The notes beneath the pieces were generated by a model. It worked only from the letters and a program-made list of their open reading frames with translations, searched no databases and had not been told where the DNA came from. A DNA stretch of 33,496 bases from Faecalimicrobium dakarense (GTDB lineage Bacteria > Bacillota > Clostridia > Peptostreptococcales > Peptostreptococcaceae): NCBI RefSeq assembly GCF_000499525.1, contig NZ_HG529390.1:1-33496 (forward strand), given 5' to 3'. This document shows, piece after piece, positions 8,233 to 16,613 of the stretch. The stretch's first letter is position 1. Each line of letters opens with the position of its first letter. Both the position numbers and the translations under genes were made by a program.

Positions 8233-9969
8233 ATGAAAAATTTAAAAATAAGTAGAAAATTAAGTATATCTTTTATTGTTTTACTAATGATTGCAACATT
8301 TGCAAATTTTTATACAATATCTAGTTTACGAAAAGCAGAAAGTCTAAATAAACAATTATTTAATGGACCTTATAATTCAACAACTGAAGCTATGGGAGTT
8401 CGTAGAGATACAGTTTCTATTGGAAGAGGTATAGCTAATTCAATTATTAGGGAAAATCCTTCAAAATATAGAGATGAAATTATAAGTAACTTTGAAAGTA
8501 TTGATAAAAGACTTAAAATAATTGAAAAGTCTTTTAGTGGAGACAAAAAATTCATCGATAATCTTGAAAATTCTGTAGATAAAATAAGACAAGAGTACGA
8601 CCAACTTTATGATCTTATGTTAAAAGGAGATTATAAAACTGTAAAAGAAGTTACAGCTGAAAATACAGAATATTGGAAGCTAGACGCTGAACTTAGAGAA
8701 AATTCAATAGCTCTTGATAAAGAGGCAGAAGCTGAAGGTATTGAGTTTAATAAAGGTGTAGAAAGTGCAACTTCAAAATCAACAATTACAGCTGTTGTTA
8801 TGAGTATATTAAATATAGTAATAGGAATAGTTATATGCGTATATATTACAAAGAGCTTAAAGAAACCAATCGAAGAAATAGAAATAGCAGCAAATAAAAT
8901 GGCTGAGGGTGATTATAATATCGCTATCGATTATGAATCAAAAGATGAATTAGGTTCTTTAGCAGACAGTATGCGTAAAATGAGTGGAGAAACTAAGGAA
9001 ATTATAAATGATACAGTTCGTGTTTTAGGAGAAGTTGCATCAGGCAACTTTAATGTTGAACCTGAAGTAGAATTTATAGGAGTATTTAAAGGTGTTGAGC
9101 AATCAATAAATAAAATAACTAACGATTTAAGTGAAACAATGTCACAAATAAATGTGGCTGCAGAAGAAGTAGGAGCTGCATCAGATCAAGTAGCTGGTGG
9201 ATCACAAATGTTATCACAAGGTGCTACTGAACAAGCAAGTGCAATTCAAGAGTTATCTGCAACTATTATAGAAATATCTGACAAAATAAAAGATACTGCA
9301 GACAATGCTAGAAAAGCTAATAATTTAACTCTAAGTTCAGCTCGTCAAGTTAAAGATGGTAATGAGCAAATGAAACAAATGGTTAAAGCAATGGAAGAGA
9401 TTTCATCTACTTCTAATGAAATAGGAAGAATTATAAAAACAATAGATGATATAGCATTCCAAACAAATATATTAGCATTAAATGCTGCTGTAGAGGCTGC
9501 ACGTGCCGGTTCAGCTGGTAAAGGATTCGCTGTCGTTGCTGATGAGGTAAGAAACCTTGCTGCTAAATCAGCAGAAGCTGCTAAAAATACAGCTACACTT
9601 ATAGAAAATTCAATAGAAGCAGTTAACAAAGGTACTGAAATAGTAGATAGCACAGCTGAGTCACTTCAAAAAATAATAAATACAACTAGTAGAACTACTG
9701 TATTAGTTGATGATATAGCTAAAGCATCTGAAGAAGAAGCTAGTGCAATCACTCAAGTTACATTAGGAGTAGAACAAATTTCAGAAGTAGTGCAAACTAA
9801 CTCTGCAACATCAGAAGAAAGTGCTGCTGCTAGTGAAGAATTAAGTGGACAAGCACAAATGCTAAAGTCACTTATCGAAAACTTTGAGCTAAAAGATACA
9901 AATGGTTCTAGAAAAAATATAAACTTCAATAGCGATGAAAATAATTATTTTGCTATGAATGAATATTAA
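8233..9969 (+). CDS. Methyl-accepting chemotaxis protein (membrane, four-helix-bundle sensor)
   Basis: Transmembrane chemoreceptor of 578 residues. Order: TM1 at about 10-30; an extracytoplasmic helical 4HB_MCP-type sensor at about 31-183; TM2 at about 186-206; HAMP at about 207-258 (KKPIEEIEIAANKMAEGDY); a second HAMP-like segment near 270-310 (VLGEVASGNFNVEPE); and the MCP signalling domain at about 320-560 with the hairpin tip IDDIAFQTNILALNAAVEAA. It ends in YFAMNEY. ATG 8233 is preferred over the upstream in-frame ATG 8152 because GGGAGG (8222-8227) lies 5 nt before it and the signal-anchor helix then begins immediately. It is a paralogue of the fragment at 2-487. The ligand is unknown. 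Confidence 0.96.
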   Translation: MKNLKISRKLSISFIVLLMIATFANFYTISSLRKAESLNKQLFNGPYNSTTEAMGVRRDTVSIGRGIANSIIRENPSKYRDEIISNFESIDKRLKIIEKSFSGDKKFIDNLENSVDKIRQEYDQLYDLMLKGDYKTVKEVTAENTEYWKLDAELRENSIALDKEAEAEGIEFNKGVESATSKSTITAVVMSILNIVIGIVICVYITKSLKKPIEEIEIAANKMAEGDYNIAIDYESKDELGSLADSMRKMSGETKEIINDTVRVLGEVASGNFNVEPEVEFIGVFKGVEQSINKITNDLSETMSQINVAAEEVGAASDQVAGGSQMLSQGATEQASAIQELSATIIEISDKIKDTADNARKANNLTLSSARQVKDGNEQMKQMVKAMEEISSTSNEIGRIIKTIDDIAFQTNILALNAAVEAARAGSAGKGFAVVADEVRNLAAKSAEAAKNTATLIENSIEAVNKGTEIVDSTAESLQKIINTTSRTTVLVDDIAKASEEEASAITQVTLGVEQISEVVQTNSATSEESAAASEELSGQAQMLKSLIENFELKDTNGSRKNINFNSDENNYFAMNEY

Positions 9970-10003
9970 TAGGATCAAACTTTAAATAAAATTTAACAAA
10001 AAG

Positions 10004-10058
10004 GTTTGACATGAAACTATTATAGTTATATAATTAGTTTGACGTAAAACTAATTATA
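10004..10058 (+). promoter_or_regulatory. Consensus promoter with paired operators before the nitroreductase
   Basis: TTGACA (10006-10011), a 17-bp spacer and TATAAT (10029-10034) form a perfect housekeeping promoter. GTTTGACATGAAAC (10004-10017) covers the -35 element. GTTTGACGTAAAAC (10037-10050, 12 of 14 identical) covers the start point exactly 33 bp downstream. A 12-bp perfect inverted repeat (10029-10040 with 10047-10058) also starts at the -10 element. The layout is that of a tightly repressed promoter. The regulator is not encoded next to it. Confidence 0.75.
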
Positions 10059-10076
10059 TAAGAGGAGAAATACATA

Positions 10077-10715
10077 ATGGCAAATTTAGATTTTATATAC
10101 AACCGTAAGAGTGTAAGACAGTTTAAAAATACACCGATTCCAAAAGAAGATATAGTTGAATTATTAAAGGCTGGAACTTATGCACCATCTCCAAAGCACC
10201 AACAAAATTGGCATTTTGTTGTGCTACAAAATAAAGATATAATAAATGAAATGGCAGATATAGTAGCTAAAAGCCATGAAAATATAGGACAACTTGCAAA
10301 AAACGAAAAAGACTTTAAAAAGCATATGAGCGTTATAAAATACTATACATGCTTTAGATATGCTCCAGTAGTGATATTAGTATATTCATCTGAATATAAA
10401 ATGATAGAATATAAGATATTAAAGGAAAGTAATGCACCTCAAGAAGTTATTGATGTGTTAGTATCACCTCAATCAGCAGCTCAAGGTATAGGTGCTGCAG
10501 TAGAAAATATTTTATTAGCTGCGACTGAAATGGGTTATGGAACTTGTTATATGACAGGTCCTACACATGCTAAGACTGAGATAGAAAAGCTTATAGGATT
10601 TAATAAAGAAGGATACGAATTAATGTCTATGATTTCTTTAGGAGTGGCAGAAGACGATACTCCTAATCAACCACCTCGTAAACCTTTAGAAGAAGTTGTA
10701 ACATTTATAGATTAA
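10077..10715 (+). CDS. Nitroreductase-family FMN oxidoreductase
   Basis: Member of the nitro-FMN reductase fold, which uses flavin and NAD(P)H to reduce nitro compounds, quinones or similar electrophiles. Family marks: RKSVRQFKN near the start (FMN phosphate contact), YAPSPKHQQNWHF at about 37-49, GIGAAVENILLAATEMGYGTCY in the middle (written here only as a region, about 137-160) and ISLGVAEDDTPNQPPRKP near the end. The length of 212 residues is usual. AGAGGAG lies 9 nt before ATG 10077. It is monocistronic between the promoter above and its own terminator. The substrate cannot be told from sequence; the operator-covered promoter suggests induction by a chemical or redox signal. Confidence 0.9.
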   Translation: MANLDFIYNRKSVRQFKNTPIPKEDIVELLKAGTYAPSPKHQQNWHFVVLQNKDIINEMADIVAKSHENIGQLAKNEKDFKKHMSVIKYYTCFRYAPVVILVYSSEYKMIEYKILKESNAPQEVIDVLVSPQSAAQGIGAAVENILLAATEMGYGTCYMTGPTHAKTEIEKLIGFNKEGYELMSMISLGVAEDDTPNQPPRKPLEEVVTFID

Positions 10716-10728
10716 TATATAAATAATA

Positions 10729-10767
10729 AAAAGACATCTACGAAAACGTATTGTAGATGTCTTTTTT
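10729..10767 (+). terminator. Intrinsic terminator after the nitroreductase
   Basis: A perfect 13-bp stem (AAAAGACATCTAC / GTAGATGTCTTTT) over an 11-nt loop is followed by T's to 10767. Confidence 0.9.
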
Positions 10768-10839
10768 ATTGTTTATTTTAATATATTGAAAATAAAAATT
10801 AATATAAAAATATAAAAAATATTATACTCAAAAAAGTTG

Positions 10840-10874
10840 TTACAATAATGTAATTCTCGATTACAACAGTGTAA
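10840..10874 (+). promoter_or_regulatory. Tandem palindromic operator-like sites, TTACA-N4-TGTAA
   Basis: TTACAATAATGTAA (10840-10853) and TTACAACAGTGTAA (10861-10874) are two palindromes with perfect 5-bp arms, spaced 21 bp start to start (two helical turns). They lie in the 344-bp gene-free stretch (10768-11111) before the acylation cluster. A TATAAT at 11003-11008 could be the -10 of that cluster; no good -35 was found. The rest of the gap is plain AT-rich sequence. The 14-bp half-site-N4-half-site geometry resembles Crp/Fnr-family sites, but the regulator is unknown. Confidence 0.55.
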
Positions 10875-11111
10875 ATTTTTATATGGAAAATTTATGATAT
10901 AGTGAAATTAACAATAGAAATAAAAAGATTTTTGTCGAAATACGGAATATTATACAAATTTTATCTAATTACTGAAAAAATAATGAAAATTCATGATGCG
11001 AGTATAATTAAATAGCAGTTTATAAAGATAAGATTGATAATCAAAAAATTAAAAATACAAAATAATCGATAAAAATATATTATAAATAGAATATAAGGCT
11101 AGGGTTAAGGT

Positions 11112-11890
11112 ATGAAAATTATAAAAAGAATACGTGATAATATAATTAAATCTACTCTGATATTAGTAGGTTTAGTTTTTGTGGGTTTAATAGGTGATAT
11201 TTATATAACTTCTCACGCTAAAGACAGTTTTAAAAATTCAATAGATAATTCACAGAGTATATCAAGTGGAATAGAATCAATAAAAAAACTAGAATCTAAA
11301 GATGTTATATCAATTGAAAAGAAAATAGACAATATGAACAACAAAAAAGGTATAAAAGATAATGATTTAAAGCAAGTATTTGAAAATTCTTTAATAATGG
11401 GAGATTCAATATCGGAATCTCTAATAGAGTATAGCATATTAAATAAATCTTCAGTAGTAGCATATAAAGGAAGAAATACATCATCTGCTAAAAAGGATGT
11501 AAATTTAGCTGTCAATTTATACCCATCTAATGTATTTATGGCTTATGGAATGAATGATATACCATACTTTAGAGGAGATGCTAAGAAATTTGTTTTATCA
11601 TACGAAGAGCTAATACAAGATTTAAAATCAAAACTCCCTAAAAGTAATATATATATATGTGAAATTTTACCTGTACAACAAAAGGTTATAGATAAAGAAA
11701 AATCTATTATAAGATAGATGAATTTAATAATGCCCTTAAAGACATGTGTGAAAAATTAGGACTAACTTTTATAGAAAGTAAAGACATAGTAGTAAAAAAT
11801 CCAAAGTTATTTGAAAATGATGGAGTACATATGAAAATAGGTTTCTATCCATTATGGCTAAGGACACTTTTAGATAAATCAAACTTATAA
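11112..11890 (+). pseudogene. Membrane-anchored SGNH/GDSL hydrolase, -1 frameshift near the 3' end
   Basis: Likely extracytoplasmic esterase or acyl-transfer protein. An N-terminal membrane anchor (about 13-33) precedes an SGNH domain with GDS at 97-99 (nucleophile Ser99) and GMND near 146-149. The first frame stops with TAG at 11715-11717 after KSIIR. The -1 frame then continues KIDEFNNALKDMCEKLG to TAA 11888-11890 and contains the catalytic DGVHMK. One extra A in the run 11698-11702 gives an unbroken protein of about 259 residues ending in the Asp-His pair. As written, the product lacks that pair and should be inactive. Start ATG 11112 has only a weak AGGG/AAGG ribosome binding site. It is first in the cluster with the DUF4358, MBOAT and DHHW genes. 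Confidence 0.8.
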
Positions 11891-11908
11891 GTTAGTGAGG
11901 ATAAATAA

Positions 11909-12382
11909 ATGAAAAAATATATAAAGAAAATATTAGCAATTATGGTAATAAACATTTCAATCTTTACTATTGGGTGTTCAAGTGAGATAAACATATCTAT
12001 AAATGAGATTGAATCTGATTTAGTTAAAAATATTAATACTGATAGAATGGAAAAAGGTGATAAAAAATCACTTATAAGATTTTATGGAATAAATCCGGAT
12101 GATTTAGAAGATTTTGTTTTATACATACCTAAGTCCAATATGGATGTAGATGAAATGTTAGTCTTAAAAGTAAAAGACTTAGAAAAATTAGAATTCATAG
12201 AAGAAAGCATAGAATCTAGAGTAAATCGTCAAATAGAAAATTTCAATGGGTATGGTGTAGAACAGGTTGGGCTATTGGACAATTATGAGATGAAGATAAA
12301 AGATAAATATATTTTTTTCGTAGTCTCAGACAAGGCTGAAGAAATTAAAGATGAGTTTATCAAAAGTATAAAAAATAAATAA
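11909..12382 (+). CDS. DUF4358-like lipoprotein
   Basis: Predicted lipoprotein of 157 residues: a basic start (MKKYIKKI), a hydrophobic stretch to residue 21 and lipidation Cys23 in FTIGCSS. The lipobox is slightly atypical, with Thr at -3. The mature part has the pattern of DUF4358 proteins (RFYGINPDDLEDFVLYIPKS, then a C-terminal KYIFFVVSDKAEEIKD). No enzymatic motif is visible. In clostridia DUF4358 genes often sit beside MBOAT and DHHW genes, as here, which suggests a role in the same surface modification. GTGAGG lies 8 nt before ATG 11909, and MBOAT starts 15 bp after its stop. The family assignment is from recall of the motif pattern. Confidence 0.72.
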   Translation: MKKYIKKILAIMVINISIFTIGCSSEINISINEIESDLVKNINTDRMEKGDKKSLIRFYGINPDDLEDFVLYIPKSNMDVDEMLVLKVKDLEKLEFIEESIESRVNRQIENFNGYGVEQVGLLDNYEMKIKDKYIFFVVSDKAEEIKDEFIKSIKNK

Positions 12383-12397
12383 GGAATGTGAGCAGTT

Positions 12398-13800
12398 ATG
12401 GTTTTTAGCAGTATTATTTTTATATTCACTTTTTTACATATAAGTTTATTGTTATATTATATTACTCCAATGACTATGAGGAACTTAATACTATTATTAA
12501 TAAGCTTAGTATTTTATGCATGGGGTGAACCTGTGTATGTTTTATTAATGATATTTACAACAATATTTAACTTTATAATGGGTAGAGTTATAGATAGTAA
12601 CAAAAGAAGTATTAAATGCAAAAATATATTAATATTTACGGTTTTAGTAAATATATTTATTCTAGGTTTTTTTAAATACTATGGATTTTTAATTGAAAAT
12701 ATAAATATGATATTTAGTTTAGATATAGCATATAAGCAATTACCCCTTCCGGTTGGGATATCATTTTATACATTCCAAATATTATCTTATGTAGTAGATG
12801 TATATCTAGGAAAAGCAAAAGTACAGAAGAATTTAATTTCACTTGGATTATATGTAACTATGTTTCCTCAATTAGTGGCAGGTCCAATTGTAAGATATCA
12901 AGATATAGATAGACAACTCACTTATAGAGAAGAATCTATTTCTAAGTTTGGATTAGGTGCTGATAGGTTTACAAGGGGGTTATGTAAAAAGGTTTTATTA
13001 GCAAATAACATAGGTATAATATGGACAACTATTCAATCTACAAATCTTAATGATATATCTGTATTAACATCATGGATAGGTATAGTAGCCTATACATTCC
13101 AAATATATTTTGACTTTAGTGGTTATTCAGATATGGCTATAGGTCTTGGAAAAATGTTTGGATTTGATTTTATAGAAAACTTTAATTATCCATATATATC
13201 AACTAGTGTATCCGAATTTTGGAGAAGGTGGCATATATCACTAGGATCATGGTTTAAGGAATATATATACATACCTTTAGGCGGAAATAGAGTAAGTAAA
13301 TTAAAAAGTATAAGAAACATATTTACGGTTTGGTTACTTACAGGGTTATGGCACGGTGCAAGTTGGAATTTTATAGTTTGGGGACTTTATTATGGAACTA
13401 TATTATTTATAGAAAAAACTATATTAAGCAAATTACTAGAAAGATTACCAAAACTTTTAAGACATATTTATACTATGTTATTAATTATGATAGGTTGGGT
13501 TTTCTTTGGAAGTGAAACATTAAGTTATGCTCTAAATTATATAGGAGTTATGTTTGGTCTATCAGGAAATAAGCTATTAGATTCAATGGGATTATATTAT
13601 TTATACACTAACTTAATATTATTTATAGTACTATCATTGTGTTCAACACCTATAGTAAGTAAAATCTTTAAAACAATAATAAAAAAGGAAAAAATATAGG
13701 CTTATCAATGGCTATATTTGTGAATATATCAATAATGATATTATCTATATCTTATTTAGTAAATGAGACATACAATCCTTTCTTATACTTTAGGTTTTAA
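12398..13800 (+). CDS. MBOAT-family O-acyltransferase (AlgI/PatA-like), -1 frameshift at the C terminus
   Basis: Polytopic membrane protein expected to carry acyl groups across the membrane onto a surface polysaccharide. Family marks are LPLPVGISFYTFQ (115-127), FPQLVAGPIVRY, FDFSGYSDMAIG, FWRRWHISLGSWF with His279, and LLTGLWHGASWNF with the invariant MBOAT His319. The visible frame stops with TAG at 13697-13699 after residue 433. The -1 frame continues GKNIGLSMAIFV to TAA 13798-13800 and encodes the last membrane helix and the typical end YNPFLYFRF, giving about 467 residues in total. The join coincides with A_AAA_AAG (13681-13687), a canonical -1 slippery heptamer in the right phase. The catalytic part is intact either way. 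It is followed by the DHHW gene at 21 bp. Confidence 0.88.
13681..13687 (+). other. Canonical -1 slippery heptamer A_AAA_AAG in the MBOAT gene
   Basis: Zero-frame codons ATA AAA AAG put the heptamer in the standard register. Slipping back one base joins the frame encoding the conserved C-terminal helix. The zero-frame stop is only 10 nt downstream. Sequencing loss of one A would look the same. Confidence 0.4.
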
Positions 13801-13821
13801 GGTAATTAAAGGAGGACTATC

Positions 13822-14985
13822 GTGAAAAATAAAAAATATTATGACAAAAATACCAAGGCATACTATATAATAATGAGTTCTGTATTTATAGTATTTCTAG
13901 CTATTATAGTAGCTTTCAATATACTAAAAAAAGATATAAAATTTTCAGAATCTGAAAATAGAATATTAGCTAAAAAGCCTAAATTTAAAGTTGAAAAGTT
14001 AGTAGAAGGGAAGTTTACAAAAAAATACGAAAAGTATAAAATAGATCAATTTATAAACAGAGATTTATGGATAGAAATTAAAACAAATTTTGATAAAATG
14101 CTGGGAAGAAATAAGTCTAATGGAGTTTATTTAAGCAAGTATAATTATTTAATTGAAGAATTTAAAGAACCAAACTCAAATGCCATAAAATCTAATTTGG
14201 ATGCTATAAACAAATTCTCAGATAAATATAAAAGAATTAGACAACATTTTATAATAGCACCTAATGCAATAGAAATATTAGAAAATAATCTTCCTATATT
14301 TGCACCTACTTTAAGTCAGAAAAAATATATTGATAATTTTAAAGATAAATTAAACAAAAACGTAAATTTCATAGATTCATACAAAGCACTAAAAGTTCAT
14401 AATAAAGAGTACATTTATTATAAAACGGACCATCATTGGACAACATTAGGGTCTTACTATACATTTTTAGAAGCAGCAAAGAGCATGGACCTTAATATAG
14501 ATAAAATTAAATATGATATAAAGAAGGTATCTAATAGTTTTTTTGGAACGTTATCTTCTAAAAGTGGATATAAAGCAAAGGAAGCAGATACAATAGAAAT
14601 ATACATACCTCAAGATAAAAATGATGAATATGTAGTTAATTATGTAGAGGAACAAAAAAAATCTGCATCTCTTTATGATAGCTCAAAATTAAATATAAAG
14701 GATAAGTATGGAGTATTTTTAGGAGGAAATCATCCTTTAACTAAAATAAAAACAACATCTAAGGAAGATAGAAGACTTCTTATATTCAAAGATTCATATG
14801 CAAATAACTTTATACCATTTCTAACGCCTCATTTTAAAGAAATAGTGGTTATAGATCCAAGGTATTACTATGATGATATTGATAAATTAATTGAAGAAGA
14901 AAGTATAACAGATACTTTGTTTTTATATAATGCAAATACATTCTTTTCTGATACATCTTTAGAGTTAGTTTTAAGTAATAAGTAA
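13822..14985 (+). CDS. DHHW-family protein (AlgX/AlgJ-like O-acetylation partner)
   Basis: Single-pass membrane-anchored extracytoplasmic protein of 387 residues (TM about 15-34). The family-naming motif DHHW is at 203-206 in YYKTDHHWTTLG, preceded by IIAPNAIEIL. A Ser in LLIFKDSYANNFIPFL near 323 fits the SGNH-like Ser of AlgX/AlgJ relatives. In alginate and peptidoglycan systems such proteins take the acyl group delivered by the MBOAT protein and place it on the polymer. Here the MBOAT gene is directly upstream. The start is GTG 13822 with GGAGG 6 nt before it. The polymer and acyl group are not shown by sequence. Confidence 0.85.
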   Translation: MKNKKYYDKNTKAYYIIMSSVFIVFLAIIVAFNILKKDIKFSESENRILAKKPKFKVEKLVEGKFTKKYEKYKIDQFINRDLWIEIKTNFDKMLGRNKSNGVYLSKYNYLIEEFKEPNSNAIKSNLDAINKFSDKYKRIRQHFIIAPNAIEILENNLPIFAPTLSQKKYIDNFKDKLNKNVNFIDSYKALKVHNKEYIYYKTDHHWTTLGSYYTFLEAAKSMDLNIDKIKYDIKKVSNSFFGTLSSKSGYKAKEADTIEIYIPQDKNDEYVVNYVEEQKKSASLYDSSKLNIKDKYGVFLGGNHPLTKIKTTSKEDRRLLIFKDSYANNFIPFLTPHFKEIVVIDPRYYYDDIDKLIEEESITDTLFLYNANTFFSDTSLELVLSNK

Positions 14986-15057
14986 ATATATAAGCATTTA
15001 TAGGTAGAATTTAGGAATTATTATTGGAAAAGGTATAGTGAAAAATAAATAGAGTAT

Positions 15058-15099
15058 AAATAAATAACATTCATAGAGTTTTATAAATGTTATTTATTT
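15058..15099 (+). terminator. Possible terminator after the DHHW gene
   Basis: Perfect 14-bp arms AAATAAATAACATT and AATGTTATTTATTT enclose a 14-nt loop, 72 nt after the DHHW stop. It is T-rich but lacks a clean U run. A second 10-bp inverted repeat (CTAAATTTAC 15102-15111, GTAAATTTAG 15121-15130) follows at once. Confidence 0.5.
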
Positions 15100-15186
15100 A
15101 ACTAAATTTACTTAGGGGTAGTAAATTTAGGGGAAAAGATTCATCGATATATTCTATCATATTTAATCATAAAAAATGTTAAAAGT

Positions 15187-15217
15187 GGACTGAAATTTGA
15201 TTTTTTGGGACTGAAAT
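15187..15217 (+). promoter_or_regulatory. Direct repeat GGACTGAAAT at 21-bp spacing upstream of dlt
   Basis: GGACTGAAAT occurs at 15187-15196 and 15208-15217, and the similarity continues 3' (TTGATTTT against ATGAATTTT). Two identical sites two helical turns apart suit a response regulator dimer binding to one DNA face. They lie about 210 bp before dltD in a 441-bp gap. Confidence 0.5.
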
Positions 15218-15369
15218 ATGAATTTTGATTAGTTATGTAAAAAATTTTACTATAAATATAATTTAAAATAAAAAATATTAAAAATGCAAAAAGTAACAAA
15301 ATATAACAAAACACTGAAAACTCTTGATTAAGTAAAGTAAATGTGCAATATTATATAAGTGATTAAAAA

Positions 15370-15393
15370 ACAGTGTTTAATATTAAACACTGT
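15370..15393 (+). promoter_or_regulatory. 24-bp perfect palindrome before dltD (candidate operator)
   Basis: ACAGTGTTTAAT (15370-15381) is followed directly by its exact reverse complement (15382-15393), ending 33 bp before the dltD start. A half-site-like AACACTG also occurs at 15309-15315. A possible promoter (TTGATT 15324-15329, TATTAT 15349-15354, 19-bp spacer) lies between them but is weak. It may act as an operator in DNA or a leader hairpin in RNA. Confidence 0.6.
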
Positions 15394-15426
15394 GAAATAT
15401 ATATAGTATTTAAATAGGAGCTGAAA

Positions 15427-16613
15427 ATGAAAAAATAGGTTACGTAGTTATGCCACTTATATTAGGTATGATGTTTGTATTGGGTATAAATAAATTTTTT
15501 GATTTAAAAATAAAAGATTTATTAAAAAGCAAAGACTTAACTACGATTATGAATGATTCATTAAGTGATATAAAAGATAAAGGAAGTATAGCAAATAATT
15601 ACTTTTTAGAGAGAGAAGATGCTCTTATATTAGGCTCTTCAGAGTTAGGTCATTCAACAAAACAACATCCAACATACTATTTCAATACGAATAGGAGTGA
15701 ACATGGTGTAGCAACTATAGGAAGGGCATATACTCAGAGTCTGCAAGATGCAACCATATTAGGTAGTTTAAACCCAGAGATTAAAGATAAGAAAGTAGCT
15801 TTATTAATATCGATGCAATGGTTTATGGATAAAGAAGGAGTAACTGAAGGGCATTATCAATTTAGATTTTCTCCATCACAATTTTATAATTTTTTAGATA
15901 ATCCTAAAATATCTAAAGAAAGTAAAAATAAGCTAATTGATAGAAGTAAAGAACTTTTAAAAAATTCTGCTGAATATAAGCCAGAATATGTTTATGCAAA
16001 ACTATACAATTCAAATGACTTTATTTCGAAAACTGAGAAGTTTTTACTAAAACCATATCTTGAGCTAAGAAAATATTTTGTAAGACTTAAAGAAAAAGGT
16101 CTACTTTATAAAGAATTAGTATCCTTAAGTGATGCTAAAAAACACACACCAAAAGGAACCATTGATTGGGAAAAAGAAGAAACTAAAGCAATAGAAGATG
16201 CCAAAAAAAGAGTAGGAAAAAATGATTTAAACATTGATAAAGGATACTATAAAAAGCATTTTAAAGGCGGGCTAGATAAAGTTAAAGGCAAATATAAAGA
16301 TGTTAATTTAATGGATTCTAAAGAGCTTAAAGACTATGAATTTGGATTACAGGTATGTAAAGAATTAGGCATAAAGCCTGTGATAGTAATGTTACCTTCT
16401 ATGGATAAATACTACAATATAACTGGTATATCAAGAGAAGAAAGACATGAACTTTACAATAAAATAATATCGTTATCTAAAAGCTATGGATTTGAAGTCA
16501 TGGATTTAAGAGATAAAGAAACCGAAAAATATTACTTAAGAGATGTAATGCATCTTGGAACGAAAGGATGGGTAGATGTTAGTGAAAAATTATATAAAGA
16601 GTTTGATAAATAA
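15427..16613 (+). CDS. dltD: D-alanyl transfer protein DltD, with a -1 shift at codon 3
   Basis: Membrane-anchored SGNH-like protein acting outside the membrane in transfer of D-alanine to teichoic acid. ATG 15427 has an ideal AGGAG (15416-15420) 6 nt upstream, but it reads ATG AAA AAA TAG. The -1 frame gives IGYVVMPLILGMMFVLGINK (a membrane anchor) and runs to TAA 16611-16613, for about 395 residues, the normal DltD length. The body has LILGSSELGHS with nucleophile Ser, SMQWF and the C-terminal DVMHLGTKGWVDV with catalytic Asp and His. One A too few in the run 15430-15435 explains the break. Otherwise translation must begin at ATG 15450, which lacks a good ribosome binding site and shortens the anchor. 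It is first in dltDXABC. Confidence 0.88.

Noticed and set aside
11690-11720. Programmed frameshift site in the SGNH gene
   Set aside because: The local sequence in this phase (A_GAA_AAA) is not a slippery heptamer.
13330-13515. 61-codon open frame inside the MBOAT gene; also 19061-19291 inside dltB
   Set aside because: Out-of-frame shadows of conserved membrane-protein sequence.
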